A stretch of 33,955 bases of DNA from an uncultured Muribaculaceae bacterium. GTDB lineage: Bacteria; Bacteroidota; Bacteroidia; Bacteroidales; Muribaculaceae. Location: contig CAJUMR010000028.1 of assembly GCA_910587475.1 (NCBI GenBank), positions 1 to 33,955 of the forward strand, written 5' to 3'. The translations under genes were made by a program, and so were the position numbers. Shown here piece after piece: positions 23,045 to 31,019 of this stretch. Each line of letters starts with the position of its first letter. Position 1 is the first letter of the stretch. The notes beneath the pieces were generated by a model. That model was not told the DNA's origin. It worked only from the letters and a program-made list of their open reading frames with translations, and did not search any database.

Positions 23045-23650
23045 TTACTTAGAATACAACTCGACGATGAGCTGTTCTTTGATGTTTTCGGGGATGTCTT
23101 CGCGAGCGGGCACATGAAGGAGTTTGCCGGCCTTGAGCGATTCGTCCCATTCGATCCAGGGATATTTGCTGTGGTTGAACCCTGCGAGGGCATCAGCGAT
23201 AACTTCGAGTGACTTAGATTTTTCACGAACACCGACAACGTCACCGGGCTTAACCTGGTAAGAAGCGATGTTGACAACGTCGCCGTTGACAGTGATGTGG
23301 CGATGGAGCACGAGCTGACGGGCTGCTGCACGGGTCGGTGCGATGCCGAGACGATAAACTACGTTGTCGAGACGAGATTCGAGAAGCTGAAGGAGGATCT
23401 CACCGGTGATACCTTTGAGGCTCGATGCTTTCTCGAAGAGGTTGCGGAACTGACGTTCGAGCACACCATAAGTGTATTTAGCTTTCTGCTTTTCGCGGAG
23501 CTGAACACCGTACTCGGAAGTCTTGCGACGGCGGTTGGCACCGTGCTGACCCGGGGGGAAGTTGCGGCGCTGGAGCACTTTGTCAGCACCGAAAATGGGT
23601 TCGCCGAATTTGCGTGCGATTTTGGTCTTAGGACCTGTGTATCTTGCCAT
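23045..23650 (-). CDS. rpsD: 30S ribosomal protein S4
   Basis: The 201-residue primary 16S-binding protein starts MARYTGPKTKIARKFGEPIFG and contains the S4 RNA-binding domain (LDNVVYRLGIAPTRAAARQLVLHRHITVNGDVVNIASYQVKPGDVV, about 95-140). The N-terminal zinc cysteines found in some S4 proteins are absent, as expected for the C-minus form. It is separated from rpsK by a structured 199-nt gap, the longest in the supercluster, which would fit feedback control by S4 as known in other phyla. Confidence 0.97.
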   Translation of the reverse strand: MARYTGPKTKIARKFGEPIFGADKVLQRRNFPPGQHGANRRRKTSEYGVQLREKQKAKYTYGVLERQFRNLFEKASSLKGITGEILLQLLESRLDNVVYRLGIAPTRAAARQLVLHRHITVNGDVVNIASYQVKPGDVVGVREKSKSLEVIADALAGFNHSKYPWIEWDESLKAGKLLHVPAREDIPENIKEQLIVELYSK

Positions 23651-23849
23651 TTTAGTTTAATTCAGTTAGTTAAGAGAGACGATCTTCCGACGCTGTGAAG
23701 GCCTTTTAGTGCAGCCGCGACCATAGAGAGGTGATAAAAATTATGGTCTATTCACATTTGACCTCAGCGTTGACTATGCAGCTGAAAGGCGTCTCTGTTG
23801 TAATGTAAGGTTATGTATACTAAAAGTTGAAAACAGAGTTGACTGATAA
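23651..23849 (-). promoter_or_regulatory. Structured leader between rpsK and rpsD, candidate S4-type autoregulatory element
   Basis: Read on the minus strand, AGAGACG (23796-23790) pairs with CGTCTCT (23681-23675), GCCTTT (23790-23785) with AAAGGC (23706-23701), and GACCATA (23748-23742) with TATGGTC (23725-23719). An alternative ACGCTG/CAGCGT pairing would compete, giving a switch-like choice. The arms are nested, making a long multi-part hairpin about 25 nt before the rpsD start. No consensus promoter was found inside. Regulation by S4 is inferred from position and from other phyla. Confidence 0.5.
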
Positions 23850-24239
23850 TTAAACTCTTCTTCTTTTGGGAGGACGGCAACCGTTGTGGGGAAGCGGAGT
23901 AACGTCGATGATCTCGATTACTTCGATGCCTGCACCATGGATTGTACGGATAGCAGATTCACGTCCATTGCCCGGACCTTTGACATACGCTTTAACTTTG
24001 CGGAGGCCGAGGTCGTAGGCTGTTTTGGCGCAATCCTGAGCTGCCATCTGGGCTGCGTAGGGGGTATTTTTCTTTGAACCGCGGAAGCCCATTTTACCAG
24101 CTGATGACCAAGAGATGACCTGGCCTTCGCTGTTGGCTAAGCACACGATAATGTTGTTGAAAGATGAGTGAACGTGAAGTTGACCTTCAGCAGTAACTTT
24201 GACGTTTCTCTTCTTTGCTGCGACTGTCTTTTTTGCCAT
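23850..24239 (-). CDS. rpsK: 30S ribosomal protein S11
   Basis: The 129-residue platform protein begins MAKKTVAAKKRNVKVTAEGQLHVHSSFNNIIVCLAN and ends GIEVIEIIDVTPLPHNGCRPPKRRRV, the conserved C-terminal block. GKMGFRGSKKNTPYAAQMAAQDCA is also intact. Length is as expected. It begins 9 nt after rpsM and is the last gene before the structured gap ahead of rpsD. Confidence 0.97.
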   Translation of the reverse strand: MAKKTVAAKKRNVKVTAEGQLHVHSSFNNIIVCLANSEGQVISWSSAGKMGFRGSKKNTPYAAQMAAQDCAKTAYDLGLRKVKAYVKGPGNGRESAIRTIHGAGIEVIEIIDVTPLPHNGCRPPKRRRV

Positions 24240-24248
24240 AGTTTATAA

Positions 24249-24629
24249 TTATTTAGTAGCTTTCTTCTTGTTAGCAACGGTTTTCTTACGGCCCTTGCGT
24301 GTGCGGGCGTTGTTCTTGGTCGACTGACCGCGGACGGGAAGTCCGTTACGGTGACGGATGCCACGGTAGCAACCGATGTCCATGAGACGTTTGATGTTGA
24401 GCTGGATTTCGCTGCGGAGATCACCTTCAACTTTGTAGTCTGCACCGATGACTTCGCGCACTTTTGCAGCCTGGTCGTCGGTCCAGTCTTTGACTTTGAT
24501 GTTTACGTCAACGGCTGCCTTCTCGAGGATTGATTTGGCTGCGCTGCGACCGATGCCGAAGATATAAGTCAAGGCGATTTCACCTCTTTTGTTTTGGGGG
24601 AGGTCAACTCCCACGATTCTTACTGCCAT
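24249..24629 (-). CDS. rpsM: 30S ribosomal protein S13
   Basis: The 126-residue head protein begins MAVRIVGVDLPQNKRGEIALTYIFGIG and carries RRLMDIGCYRGIRHRNGLPVRGQSTKNNARTRKGRKK with the basic tail that contacts tRNA and the intersubunit bridge. It follows rpmJ by 37 nt, where a -7-like box is present, and precedes rpsK by 9 nt. Confidence 0.97.
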   Translation of the reverse strand: MAVRIVGVDLPQNKRGEIALTYIFGIGRSAAKSILEKAAVDVNIKVKDWTDDQAAKVREVIGADYKVEGDLRSEIQLNIKRLMDIGCYRGIRHRNGLPVRGQSTKNNARTRKGRKKTVANKKKATK

Positions 24630-24651
24630 AAATTACGTATTATTTTTTCTG

Positions 24652-24659
24652 CAAAAATA
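24652..24659 (-). promoter_or_regulatory. Possible internal -7 box ahead of rpsM
   Basis: On the minus strand 24659-24652 reads TATTTTTG, matching TAnnTTTG, in the rpmJ-rpsM gap. No TTTG is found at -33 spacing, and the region is AT-rich, so a chance match is quite possible. Confidence 0.25.
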
Positions 24660-24666
24660 ATAAAAA

Positions 24667-24783
24667 TTATCCTTGACGTTGTTTGTACTTGGGGTTTTTC
24701 TTGTTAATCACGTAGAGACGGCCCTTACGACGCACGATTTTGCTGTCGGGGGTGCGTTTTTTGATTGAAGCTCTGACTTTCAT
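24667..24783 (-). CDS. rpmJ: 50S ribosomal protein L36, zinc-free form
   Basis: This short gene encodes 38 residues beginning MKVRASIKKRTPDSKIVRRK and ending KNPKYKQRQG, the unmistakable L36 frame. The three cysteines and one histidine of the zinc-binding form are replaced (RTPDS, YVINKK, PKYKQ), so it is the C-minus type that does not need zinc. It lies between infA (26 nt upstream) and rpsM (37 nt downstream), the standard position. Confidence 0.96.
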   Translation of the reverse strand: MKVRASIKKRTPDSKIVRRKGRLYVINKKNPKYKQRQG

Positions 24784-24809
24784 ATCTTTTAGTAGTTTTG
24801 ATTTTAAGA

Positions 24810-25028
24810 TTATTTGTAACGGAATGCAATCCGGCCTTTTGAAAGGTCGTAGGGCGACATTTCGACACGCACTTTATCGCCGGGCAGGATCTTGATGTAG
24901 TGCATGCGCATCTTGCCTGAAATGTGGGCCGTGATTTCGTGTCCGTTTTCGAGCTCGACGCGGAACATTGCGTTTGATAGTGCTTCGACGATTGTGCCGT
25001 CTTGTTCGATTGCTGCTTGTTTTGCCAT
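24810..25028 (-). CDS. infA: Translation initiation factor IF-1
   Basis: The 72-residue OB-fold protein binds the A site of the small subunit during initiation. MAKQAAIEQDGTIVEALSNAMFRVELENGHEITAHISGKMRMHYIKILPGDKVRVEMSPYDLSKGRI contains all the family blocks. It begins 9 nt after map and precedes rpmJ, an order shared with many bacteria. Confidence 0.97.
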   Translation of the reverse strand: MAKQAAIEQDGTIVEALSNAMFRVELENGHEITAHISGKMRMHYIKILPGDKVRVEMSPYDLSKGRIAFRYK

Positions 25029-25037
25029 ATTATCGGG

Positions 25038-25820
25038 TTAAATAAATCTATCTTTAAGGGCTTCTTCAATGTAGTCGAAAGTAGTCAGTATTTCGACATG
25101 GTCATCTACGATTGCGAGAGTGTGCTCGTAGTGGGCCGATGGTTTGCGGTCTTTTGTACGGCAGGTCCAGCCGTCGCGCTCGATGACGATGTTGCGGCTA
25201 CCCATGTTGATCATGGGTTCGATACATATGCACATGCCGTTGCGGATGACGGGGCCGATGCCGCGGCGTCCGTAGTTGGGCACTTCGGGAGCTTCGTGCA
25301 TGTCGCGTCCGATGCCGTGTCCGCACATTTCGCGCACTACCGAGTAGCCCCGGTGTTCGCAATATGTCTGGACTGCATTGGCGATGTCGCCGATGCGGTG
25401 GCCGGGACGGCATGCTTCGATGCCGACATAGAGTGACTCTTTTGTCGTGCGGCAGAGGTCCATCACTTTGGGGTCGATATCGCCGACTGCAAAAGTGTAG
25501 CATGAATCTCCCATGAAGCCGTCTTTTTCGACAACAGTGTCGATGCCTATTATGTCGCCTTCGCGAAGGGCATAGTTCGAGGGGAAACCATGCACGACGG
25601 TCTCGTTGACCTCGATGCACAGTGTCGCGGGAAAGCCTTCGTATCCGAGACAGGCAGGCCGTCCACCATTGTCGCGCATGAATTCGCGAGCAATGGTGTC
25701 GAGCTTGAGTGTCGTCACGCCGGGAGCAATCCATTTGGCGACTTCGCCGAGCGTGCGGCTGACCAAGTCGGCTGCTGCACGCATCTGGTTGATTTCTTCC
25801 GGTGTTTTAAGATAGATCAT
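25038..25820 (-). CDS. map: Methionine aminopeptidase, type I
   Basis: The 260-residue metalloenzyme removes the initiator methionine from nascent proteins. The five metal ligands can be seen: Asp in IIGIDTVVEKDG, Asp in GFMGDSCYTF, His in MCGHGIGRDMHEAP, Glu in CICIEPMIN and Glu in AHYEHTLAIVDD. YLKTPEEINQMRAAADLVSRTL at the start is also typical. Length is standard for type Ia. It lies 31 nt after secY and 9 nt before infA, so supply matches translation output. Confidence 0.97.
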   Translation of the reverse strand: MIYLKTPEEINQMRAAADLVSRTLGEVAKWIAPGVTTLKLDTIAREFMRDNGGRPACLGYEGFPATLCIEVNETVVHGFPSNYALREGDIIGIDTVVEKDGFMGDSCYTFAVGDIDPKVMDLCRTTKESLYVGIEACRPGHRIGDIANAVQTYCEHRGYSVVREMCGHGIGRDMHEAPEVPNYGRRGIGPVIRNGMCICIEPMINMGSRNIVIERDGWTCRTKDRKPSAHYEHTLAIVDDHVEILTTFDYIEEALKDRFI

Positions 25821-25851
25821 TATATCTGACTTAATAATGTAGCGTTACTTT

Positions 25852-27201
25852 TTAATATGCCTGTCCGGTCGTACGTCCTTTGATCTTGCCGTCCTTCATG
25901 AGGCCATCGTAGTGGTGCATCATGAGGTGTGACTCTACCTGCTGGAGAGTGTCGAGAACGACACCGACAAGGATCAGCAGCGATGTGCCGCCGAAGAACT
26001 GGGCGAAGTTCTGGCTGATGCCGAAGAAACGGGCAAAAGCCGGAAGGATCGCAACAATTCCGAGGAAGAGTGAACCGGGGAGTGTGATGCGCGACATGAT
26101 ATCATCAAGGTATTCGGCGGTCTTCTTGCCGGGTTTTACACCGGGGATGAAGCCGTTGTTGCGCTTGAGGTTCTCAGCCATGTCGTTCGGGCGAACGGTG
26201 ATGGCAGTGTAGAAGTAGGTGAACGCAACGATCAAGATGAAGAACACGACGTTGTACCAGAAACTGTTGATATCGGTGAAAGCGTGGAGGAAACCTGTTT
26301 CGCCACCGCGGAAACCGGCGAGTGAAACGGGGATGAACATGATCGCCTGGGCGAAGATGATCGGCATTACACCTGCTGCATTAACCTTCAACGGGATGTA
26401 CTGGCGTGCGCCGCCGTACTGACGGTTACCGACAATGCGCTTGGCATATTGTACGGGAACTTTGCGCGTACCCTGTACCAGCAATACAGCACCGACGGTG
26501 ACAGCGAAGAGGAGGATGATCTCTACGATGAACATCACGAGACCGCCCTGGCTACCGGTAGTTCCCGGCAGACGGCTTGTGAATTCGTAGAAGAGTGCTC
26601 CCGGAAGACGGGCAATGATACCTACGAGGATGATGAACGAGATACCATTGCCGATGCCACGATCGGTGATGCGTTCGCCGAGCCACATGATGAACATTGA
26701 GCCTGCAGCGAGAATGATGGTGAGGTAGATGTATGTCCAGAGACCGAAGCTCATGACGTGGGCGTTGGCCGCACCGTTGACCTGCATCTGCAGGTTGACG
26801 AGGTAAGCCGGAGCCTGGAGCACGAGGATGAGGACAGTGAGGTAGCGCGTGTACTGATTGAGTTTTTGACGGCCGCTTTCGCCCTCACGCTGCATCTTCT
26901 GGAATGACGGAAGGATCATGCCGCACAGCTGTATCACGATTGAAGCAGTGATGTAGGGCATGATACCTAACGCGAAGATTGACGCCTGGGAGAATGCACC
27001 GCCTGAGAACATATCGAGGAGCTGCATCAGACCGCTCTTGTTGGTGAAGTTGGCAAGTGCGTCGATGTCAGAAGGAGAGATACCCGGAAGCACAACGTAA
27101 CACCCCAGTCGGTACACGAGTACCAACAGGAGTGTAACGAGGATGCGCTTGCGGAGCTCTTCGATCGTCCAGATATTCTTAAAAGTTTGAACGAGACTCA
27201 T
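25852..27201 (-). CDS. secY: Protein translocase subunit SecY
   Basis: The 449-residue protein forms the channel of SecYEG with ten membrane helices. Visible marks are IWTIEELRKRILVTLLLVLVYRLGCYVVLPGI, the plug and helix-2 region (LDMFSGGAFSQASIFALGIMPYITASIVIQL), the QYAKRIVGNRQYGGARQYIPLKVNAAGVMPIIFA block and RPNDMAENLKRNNGFIPGVKPGKKTAEYLD. The length fits. It follows rplO by 5 nt, the usual spc arrangement. Confidence 0.98.
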   Translation of the reverse strand: MSLVQTFKNIWTIEELRKRILVTLLLVLVYRLGCYVVLPGISPSDIDALANFTNKSGLMQLLDMFSGGAFSQASIFALGIMPYITASIVIQLCGMILPSFQKMQREGESGRQKLNQYTRYLTVLILVLQAPAYLVNLQMQVNGAANAHVMSFGLWTYIYLTIILAAGSMFIMWLGERITDRGIGNGISFIILVGIIARLPGALFYEFTSRLPGTTGSQGGLVMFIVEIILLFAVTVGAVLLVQGTRKVPVQYAKRIVGNRQYGGARQYIPLKVNAAGVMPIIFAQAIMFIPVSLAGFRGGETGFLHAFTDINSFWYNVVFFILIVAFTYFYTAITVRPNDMAENLKRNNGFIPGVKPGKKTAEYLDDIMSRITLPGSLFLGIVAILPAFARFFGISQNFAQFFGGTSLLILVGVVLDTLQQVESHLMMHHYDGLMKDGKIKGRTTGQAY

Positions 27202-27206
27202 TATAA

Positions 27207-27653
27207 TCAGATTTTATTGATTGAGCCGCCTGCGGCTTCGATGGCTGCCTGTGCAGCTGCCGAGAAAGCGTTGGCTTCAACGGTGAGCGCACGTTTCACC
27301 GCGCCGTTTGCAAGTATCTTGACGAGCTGGTTGCGGTTGATGTAACCGGCAGCGCGGAGCTCTTCGATACCTACTTTCTGAAGGTTTTTAGCTTCAGCAA
27401 GAGCGTCGATGAGTTCAAGATTGATTGCTTTGTATTCGACACGGTTGATGTTCTTGAAACCGAATTTCGGAAGACGGCGCTGGAGCGGCATCTGACCGCC
27501 TTCGAAACCGATCTTGCGAGAGTAACCAGAACGAGATTTGGCGCCTTTGTGACCGCGGGTTGATGTTCCGCCTTTACCGGAACCGGGGCCACGACCGATG
27601 CGAGTTTTACGTTTCACCGATCCAACGGCAGGCTGTAAATTACTTAAATCCAT
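27207..27653 (-). CDS. rplO: 50S ribosomal protein L15
   Basis: The 148-residue protein has the glycine-rich N-terminal RKTRIGRGPGSGKGGTSTRGHKGAKSRSG and the family block GFEGGQMPLQRRLPKFGFKN. Start 27653 (MDLSNLQPAVGS) is preferred to 27665 since the L15 family begins MxLSxLxP. It lies 14 nt after rpmD and 5 nt before secY. Confidence 0.96.
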   Translation of the reverse strand: MDLSNLQPAVGSVKRKTRIGRGPGSGKGGTSTRGHKGAKSRSGYSRKIGFEGGQMPLQRRLPKFGFKNINRVEYKAINLELIDALAEAKNLQKVGIEELRAAGYINRNQLVKILANGAVKRALTVEANAFSAAAQAAIEAAGGSINKI

Positions 27654-27667
27654 AGTTGTGAACAATA

Positions 27668-27847
27668 TTAAGCGTTGGTCACTTGTACCAAATGACGAAC
27701 TTTGTTAACCATTCCCATCACAGAGGGTGTTTCTTCGACAACCACTGAGTGATTCATTTTTCTGAGGCCGAGCGCGTCGAGAGTGCGTTTCTGCACTGCG
27801 GGCGCGTTGATGCGGCTTTTTATCTGTGTGATCTTAATCTTAGCCAT
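27668..27847 (-). CDS. rpmD: 50S ribosomal protein L30
   Basis: A 59-residue reading frame, MAKIKITQIKSRINAPAVQK then RTLDALGLRKMNHSVVVEETPSVMGMVNKVRHLVQV, is clearly L30, with the GLRKMNHSVV core. It fills the space between rpsE (20 nt upstream) and rplO (14 nt downstream), the usual place. Length matches the family. Confidence 0.96.
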   Translation of the reverse strand: MAKIKITQIKSRINAPAVQKRTLDALGLRKMNHSVVVEETPSVMGMVNKVRHLVQVTNA

Positions 27848-27867
27848 TGTAAAATTGTCGTTAAGGG

Positions 27868-28386
27868 TTAGCCTTTGAATACTTGTTCGACAGATATACC
27901 GCGGTTCTGGGCGACAGTTGCGGGTGAACGCATTTCGTCGAGAGCGGCGATAGTGGCCTTAACAAGGTTGTGGGGGTTGGACGATCCCTTCGATTTGGCA
28001 AGGACGTCGGTGATGCCGACGCTTTCGAGGACTGCACGCATAGCACCACCTGCTTTCACACCAGTACCGTGAGAAGCGGGTTTGAGGATAACGCGTGAAC
28101 CGCCGAATTTTGCGAGCTGTTCGTGAGGGATTGTACCTTTGTGTACGGGCACCTTGATGAGGTTCTTTTTAGCAGCTTCAACGCCTTTGGCGATAGCAGC
28201 CTGAACTTCGTTCGCTTTGCCGAGGCCCCAGCCGACGATGCCGTTTTCGTTACCTACGACAACGATGGCAGCGAAAGTGAATGTGCGGCCACCTTTAGTA
28301 ACTTTAGTAACACGGTTGATTGCAACGAGACGATCTTTGAGTTCGAGATCGTTTGTGGTCTTAACTCTGTTGTTTCTTTTTGCCAT
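27868..28386 (-). CDS. rpsE: 30S ribosomal protein S5
   Basis: The 172-residue protein contains the S5 N-terminal dsRBD-like domain (LKDRLVAINRVTKVTKGGRTFTFAAIVVVGNENGIVGWGLGKANEVQAAIAKG) and C-terminal domain (PASHGTGVKAGGAMRAVLESVGITDVLAKSKGSSNPHNLVKA). S5 helps mRNA entry and decoding accuracy. Start 28386 (MAKRNNRV) is used over 28392, two residues earlier, on family grounds. It starts 6 nt after rplR. Confidence 0.96.
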   Translation of the reverse strand: MAKRNNRVKTTNDLELKDRLVAINRVTKVTKGGRTFTFAAIVVVGNENGIVGWGLGKANEVQAAIAKGVEAAKKNLIKVPVHKGTIPHEQLAKFGGSRVILKPASHGTGVKAGGAMRAVLESVGITDVLAKSKGSSNPHNLVKATIAALDEMRSPATVAQNRGISVEQVFKG

Positions 28387-28392
28387 GATCAA

Positions 28393-28734
28393 TTAGAATT
28401 TAAGTCCGCCGTTGCGAGCAGCATCAGCCAACGATTTAACACGACCGTGGAAGAGGTATCCGTTGCGGTCAAAAACAACTTCAGTGATTCCTGCTTCGAG
28501 AGCTTTCTTGGCGATAGCTTCGCCAACTTTAGCAGCGATTTCAGATTTGGTTCCTTCGCCGATCCCCTTAGAAGAAGTGGCCACGAGAGTCACGCCTGCG
28601 AGGTCGTCGATAAGCTGAACGTAGATCTGCTTGTTGCTGCGGAAGACAGTCATGCGCGGACGGGCAGCAGTGCCTGAGATTTTGCCGCGGATGCGAGTCT
28701 TGATTTTGTTTCTTCTTTGTATCTTAGATATCAT
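28393..28734 (-). CDS. rplR: 50S ribosomal protein L18
   Basis: The 113-residue 5S rRNA-binding protein has RRNKIKTRIRGKISGTAARPRMTVFRSNKQIYVQLIDD at the start and GTKSEIAAKVGEAIAKKALEAGITEVVFDRNGYLFHGRVKSLADAARNGGLKF at the end, both diagnostic. It lies 13 nt after rplF and 6 nt before rpsE. Confidence 0.97.
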   Translation of the reverse strand: MISKIQRRNKIKTRIRGKISGTAARPRMTVFRSNKQIYVQLIDDLAGVTLVATSSKGIGEGTKSEIAAKVGEAIAKKALEAGITEVVFDRNGYLFHGRVKSLADAARNGGLKF

Positions 28735-28747
28735 GATTTGATCTTAT

Positions 28748-29308
28748 TTATTTGGCACCAGCCGATTTACCAGATTTACGACGAATAACTTCGCCAACAA
28801 ACTTGATACCTTTGCCTTTGTAAGGCTCGGGCTTACGGAGTGAGCGGATCTTGGCGCACACCTGACCGAGGAGCTGCTTGTCGTCGCTCTCGAGGATGAT
28901 GAGCGGGTTTTTGTTACGCTCGGTCTTGGCTTCGACCTTAACTTCGGGGGGAAGTTTGATATATATTGCGTGAGAGAAACCGAGCGAGAGTTCGAGCACC
29001 TGACCTGTGGCAGTCGCGCGGTAACCTACGCCAACTAATTCCATTTCCTTGCGATAGCCTTCCGAAACGCCGACAACCATGTTGTGGATCAGAGCGCGGT
29101 AGAGACCGTGCTGAGCGCGGTGTTCGCGGTCGTCAGAGGGACGGGTGACAACGATGTGACCGTCTTCAACGGCAACATGAATATCGGGGTTGACGGTCTG
29201 CTCGAGCTGGCCTTTGGGACCTTTTACTGTTACGGTGTTGGTCTTTTCATCAACCTTAACTTCAACTCCTTTGGGGAGTGCGATGGGGGCTTTACCTATT
29301 CTTGACAT
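28748..29308 (-). CDS. rplF: 50S ribosomal protein L6
   Basis: The 186-residue protein shows the two repeated L6 domains: MSRIGKAPIALPKGVEVKVDEKTNTVTVKGPKGQLEQTV with ALIHNMVVGVSEGYRKEMELVGVGYRA in the first, and LGFSHAIYIKLPPEVKVEAK through AKIRSLRKPEPYKGKGIKFVGEVIRRKSGKS in the second. It sits near the sarcin-ricin loop. It lies 22 nt after rpsH and 13 nt before rplR. Confidence 0.97.
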   Translation of the reverse strand: MSRIGKAPIALPKGVEVKVDEKTNTVTVKGPKGQLEQTVNPDIHVAVEDGHIVVTRPSDDREHRAQHGLYRALIHNMVVGVSEGYRKEMELVGVGYRATATGQVLELSLGFSHAIYIKLPPEVKVEAKTERNKNPLIILESDDKQLLGQVCAKIRSLRKPEPYKGKGIKFVGEVIRRKSGKSAGAK

Positions 29309-29330
29309 ATCTTAATTCCTCCTTGGTTGA

Positions 29331-29729
29331 TTAGTAAACATAACAGAGCACTTCACCGCCGATCTTGAGGTCGGCAGCTTTTTTGTTGGTCATCACGCCT
29401 TTCGAAGTTGAAAGGATTGCGATGCCAAGACCGTTAAGAACTCGGGGCATATCTTTGTAGCCAGTGTACTGGCGAAGACCGGGACGCGAAACACGCTGGA
29501 GGTCTTTGATAGCGTTGACACGATCAACGGGATCGTATTTCAGAGCGATCTTGATAGTGCCTGCGGGGGTTTCACCCTCTATAAACTTATAGTTAAGAAT
29601 ATAGCCTTGTTCAAAAAGAATCTTAGTGATTTCTTTTTTCAAGTTTGAGGCGGGAACCTCGACAACGCGGTGGTTTGCCTTGATTGCGTTCCTCAATCTT
29701 GTGAGATAATCTGCTATTGGATCAGTCAT
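29331..29729 (-). CDS. rpsH: 30S ribosomal protein S8
   Basis: The 132-residue protein begins MTDPIADYLTRLRNAIKANHRVVEVPASNLKKEITKIL and ends STSKGVMTNKKAADLKIGGEVLCYVY, both classic S8 blocks. S8 binds the central 16S domain and in E. coli represses the spc operon. A 103-nt gap precedes it, larger than most spacings here, with a small CAACA/TGTTG inverted repeat. Confidence 0.97.
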   Translation of the reverse strand: MTDPIADYLTRLRNAIKANHRVVEVPASNLKKEITKILFEQGYILNYKFIEGETPAGTIKIALKYDPVDRVNAIKDLQRVSRPGLRQYTGYKDMPRVLNGLGIAILSTSKGVMTNKKAADLKIGGEVLCYVY

Positions 29730-29832
29730 TTTGATTTTTGTTTAAATTGATTGGGCGTTCCCAACAATATTTAATACTCTCAGTGTTGTTAGATGATCGT
29801 CGATCAATATGAAAGCAAACGGGGAGAGATAT

Positions 29833-30111
29833 TTACCAGCTTGCTTTCTTAACGCCGGGGATGAGGCCGGCCGAAGCCATCTCGCGGAACTGGATACGCG
29901 AAAGACCGAATTGACGCATGTAGCCTTTGGGACGACCGGTGATCGAGCAACGGTTGTGGAGGCGGATGTAAGATGCGTTTTTCGGGATGCGCTGGAGAGC
30001 CTGGTAAGCTTCGTAGTCACCGGCAGCCTTGAGGGCTGCTTTCTTTTCGGCGTACTTGGCAACGAGCTTAGCTCTCTTGACCTCGCGGGCTTTCATTGAT
30101 TCTTTTGCCAT
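29833..30111 (-). CDS. rpsN: 30S ribosomal protein S14, zinc-free long form
   Basis: The 92-residue protein is MAKESMKAREVKRAKLVAKY with IPKNASYIRLHNRCSITGRPKGYMRQFGLSRIQFREMASAGLIPGVKKASW. It is the long S14 type without the CxxC..CxxC zinc site; only one Cys (in NRCSITGRP) remains. It lies 20 nt after rplE. The 103-nt gap after it separates it from rpsH. Confidence 0.97.
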   Translation of the reverse strand: MAKESMKAREVKRAKLVAKYAEKKAALKAAGDYEAYQALQRIPKNASYIRLHNRCSITGRPKGYMRQFGLSRIQFREMASAGLIPGVKKASW

Positions 30112-30131
30112 ATCGAAAAATGTATCGTTAA

Positions 30132-30677
30132 TTAGTTTTTAGCGTTTTTGAAAGGGAGGCCGAAGTGCTTGAGCAGAGCGTAGCCTTCTTCGTCGGTGTT
30201 GGCCGATGTCACGAAGGTGATGTTCATGCCAAGGAGCTTGTTGATGGCGTCGATGTTGATTTCGGGGAAGATGATCTGCTCAGTGATGCCGAGGGTGTAG
30301 TTGCCACGGCCGTCAAGCTTGCCTTCGATGCCCTTGAAGTCGCGGATACGGGGAAGAGCGACGCGGATGAGGCGTTCGAGGAATTCGTACATGCGGTCGC
30401 GACGGAGAGTAACCATAACGCCGACGGGCATTTTTTTACGAAGCTTGAAGTTTGAGATGTCTTTTTTAGAAAGAGTAGCAACGGCTTTCTGACCAGTGAT
30501 TGCAGTAAGTTCGTTGATAGCAGTTTCGATGATCTTCTTGTCCTGGGTAGCAGCGCCGAGACCTTGGTTGATCACGATCTTCTTGAGTCGGGGCACCTGC
30601 ATCACTGTCGAGTAGTTGAATTCCTTCTGGAGAGCGGGGACAATGCGCTCTTTGTATTCGTTATGCAGTGTAGTCAT
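30132..30677 (-). CDS. rplE: 50S ribosomal protein L5
   Basis: The 181-residue 5S rRNA-binding protein has MQVPRLKKIVINQGLGAATQDKKIIETAINELTAITGQKAV, LRKKMPVGVMVTLRRDRMYEFLERLIRVALPRIRDF and YTLGITEQIIFPEINIDAI, all diagnostic. Its start codon overlaps the rplX stop codon by one base (TAATG at 30679-30675), suggesting coupled translation. Confidence 0.97.
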   Translation of the reverse strand: MTTLHNEYKERIVPALQKEFNYSTVMQVPRLKKIVINQGLGAATQDKKIIETAINELTAITGQKAVATLSKKDISNFKLRKKMPVGVMVTLRRDRMYEFLERLIRVALPRIRDFKGIEGKLDGRGNYTLGITEQIIFPEINIDAINKLLGMNITFVTSANTDEEGYALLKHFGLPFKNAKN

Positions 30678-30994
30678 TATTTGATCTCCTCTCCTGATTT
30701 TTTAGCGTAACGGACTTTCTTGCCATCGACCATCTTGTAACCGACGCGTGTCGGCTTGCCTGATTTGGGGTCGATCAGGGCAAGGTTCGAAATTTGGATG
30801 GGAGCTTCCATCTTGATGAGGCCGCCCTGGGGATGCTTTGCATTGGGCTTGGTGGCTTTGGTGACGATGTTGACTCCTTCGACAATGGCTCTGTTCTTGT
30901 CTCTGTCGACAGAGAGCACGCGACCTTGCTTGCCGCGGTCATCGCCAGCGAGGACATAAACGTTGTCGCCCTTTTTGATATTTGTCTTTATCAT
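30677..30994 (-). CDS. rplX: 50S ribosomal protein L24
   Basis: The 105-residue assembly-initiator protein has the KOW motif KGDNVYVLAGDDRGKQGRVLSVDRDKNRAIVEGVN and the following KHPQGGLIKMEAPIQISNLALIDPKSGKPTRVGYK. The last base region overlaps the rplE start by one nucleotide. It follows rplN by 25 nt. Confidence 0.97.
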   Translation of the reverse strand: MIKTNIKKGDNVYVLAGDDRGKQGRVLSVDRDKNRAIVEGVNIVTKATKPNAKHPQGGLIKMEAPIQISNLALIDPKSGKPTRVGYKMVDGKKVRYAKKSGEEIK

Positions 30995-31019
30995 TGCTGT
31001 GTTGATTGCTATAAAAAGA

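Noticed and set aside
25198..25734. 178-codon Arg/His-rich frame on the minus strand inside map
   Set aside because: Same-strand shadow frame of map; its composition is an artefact and map has all catalytic ligands.
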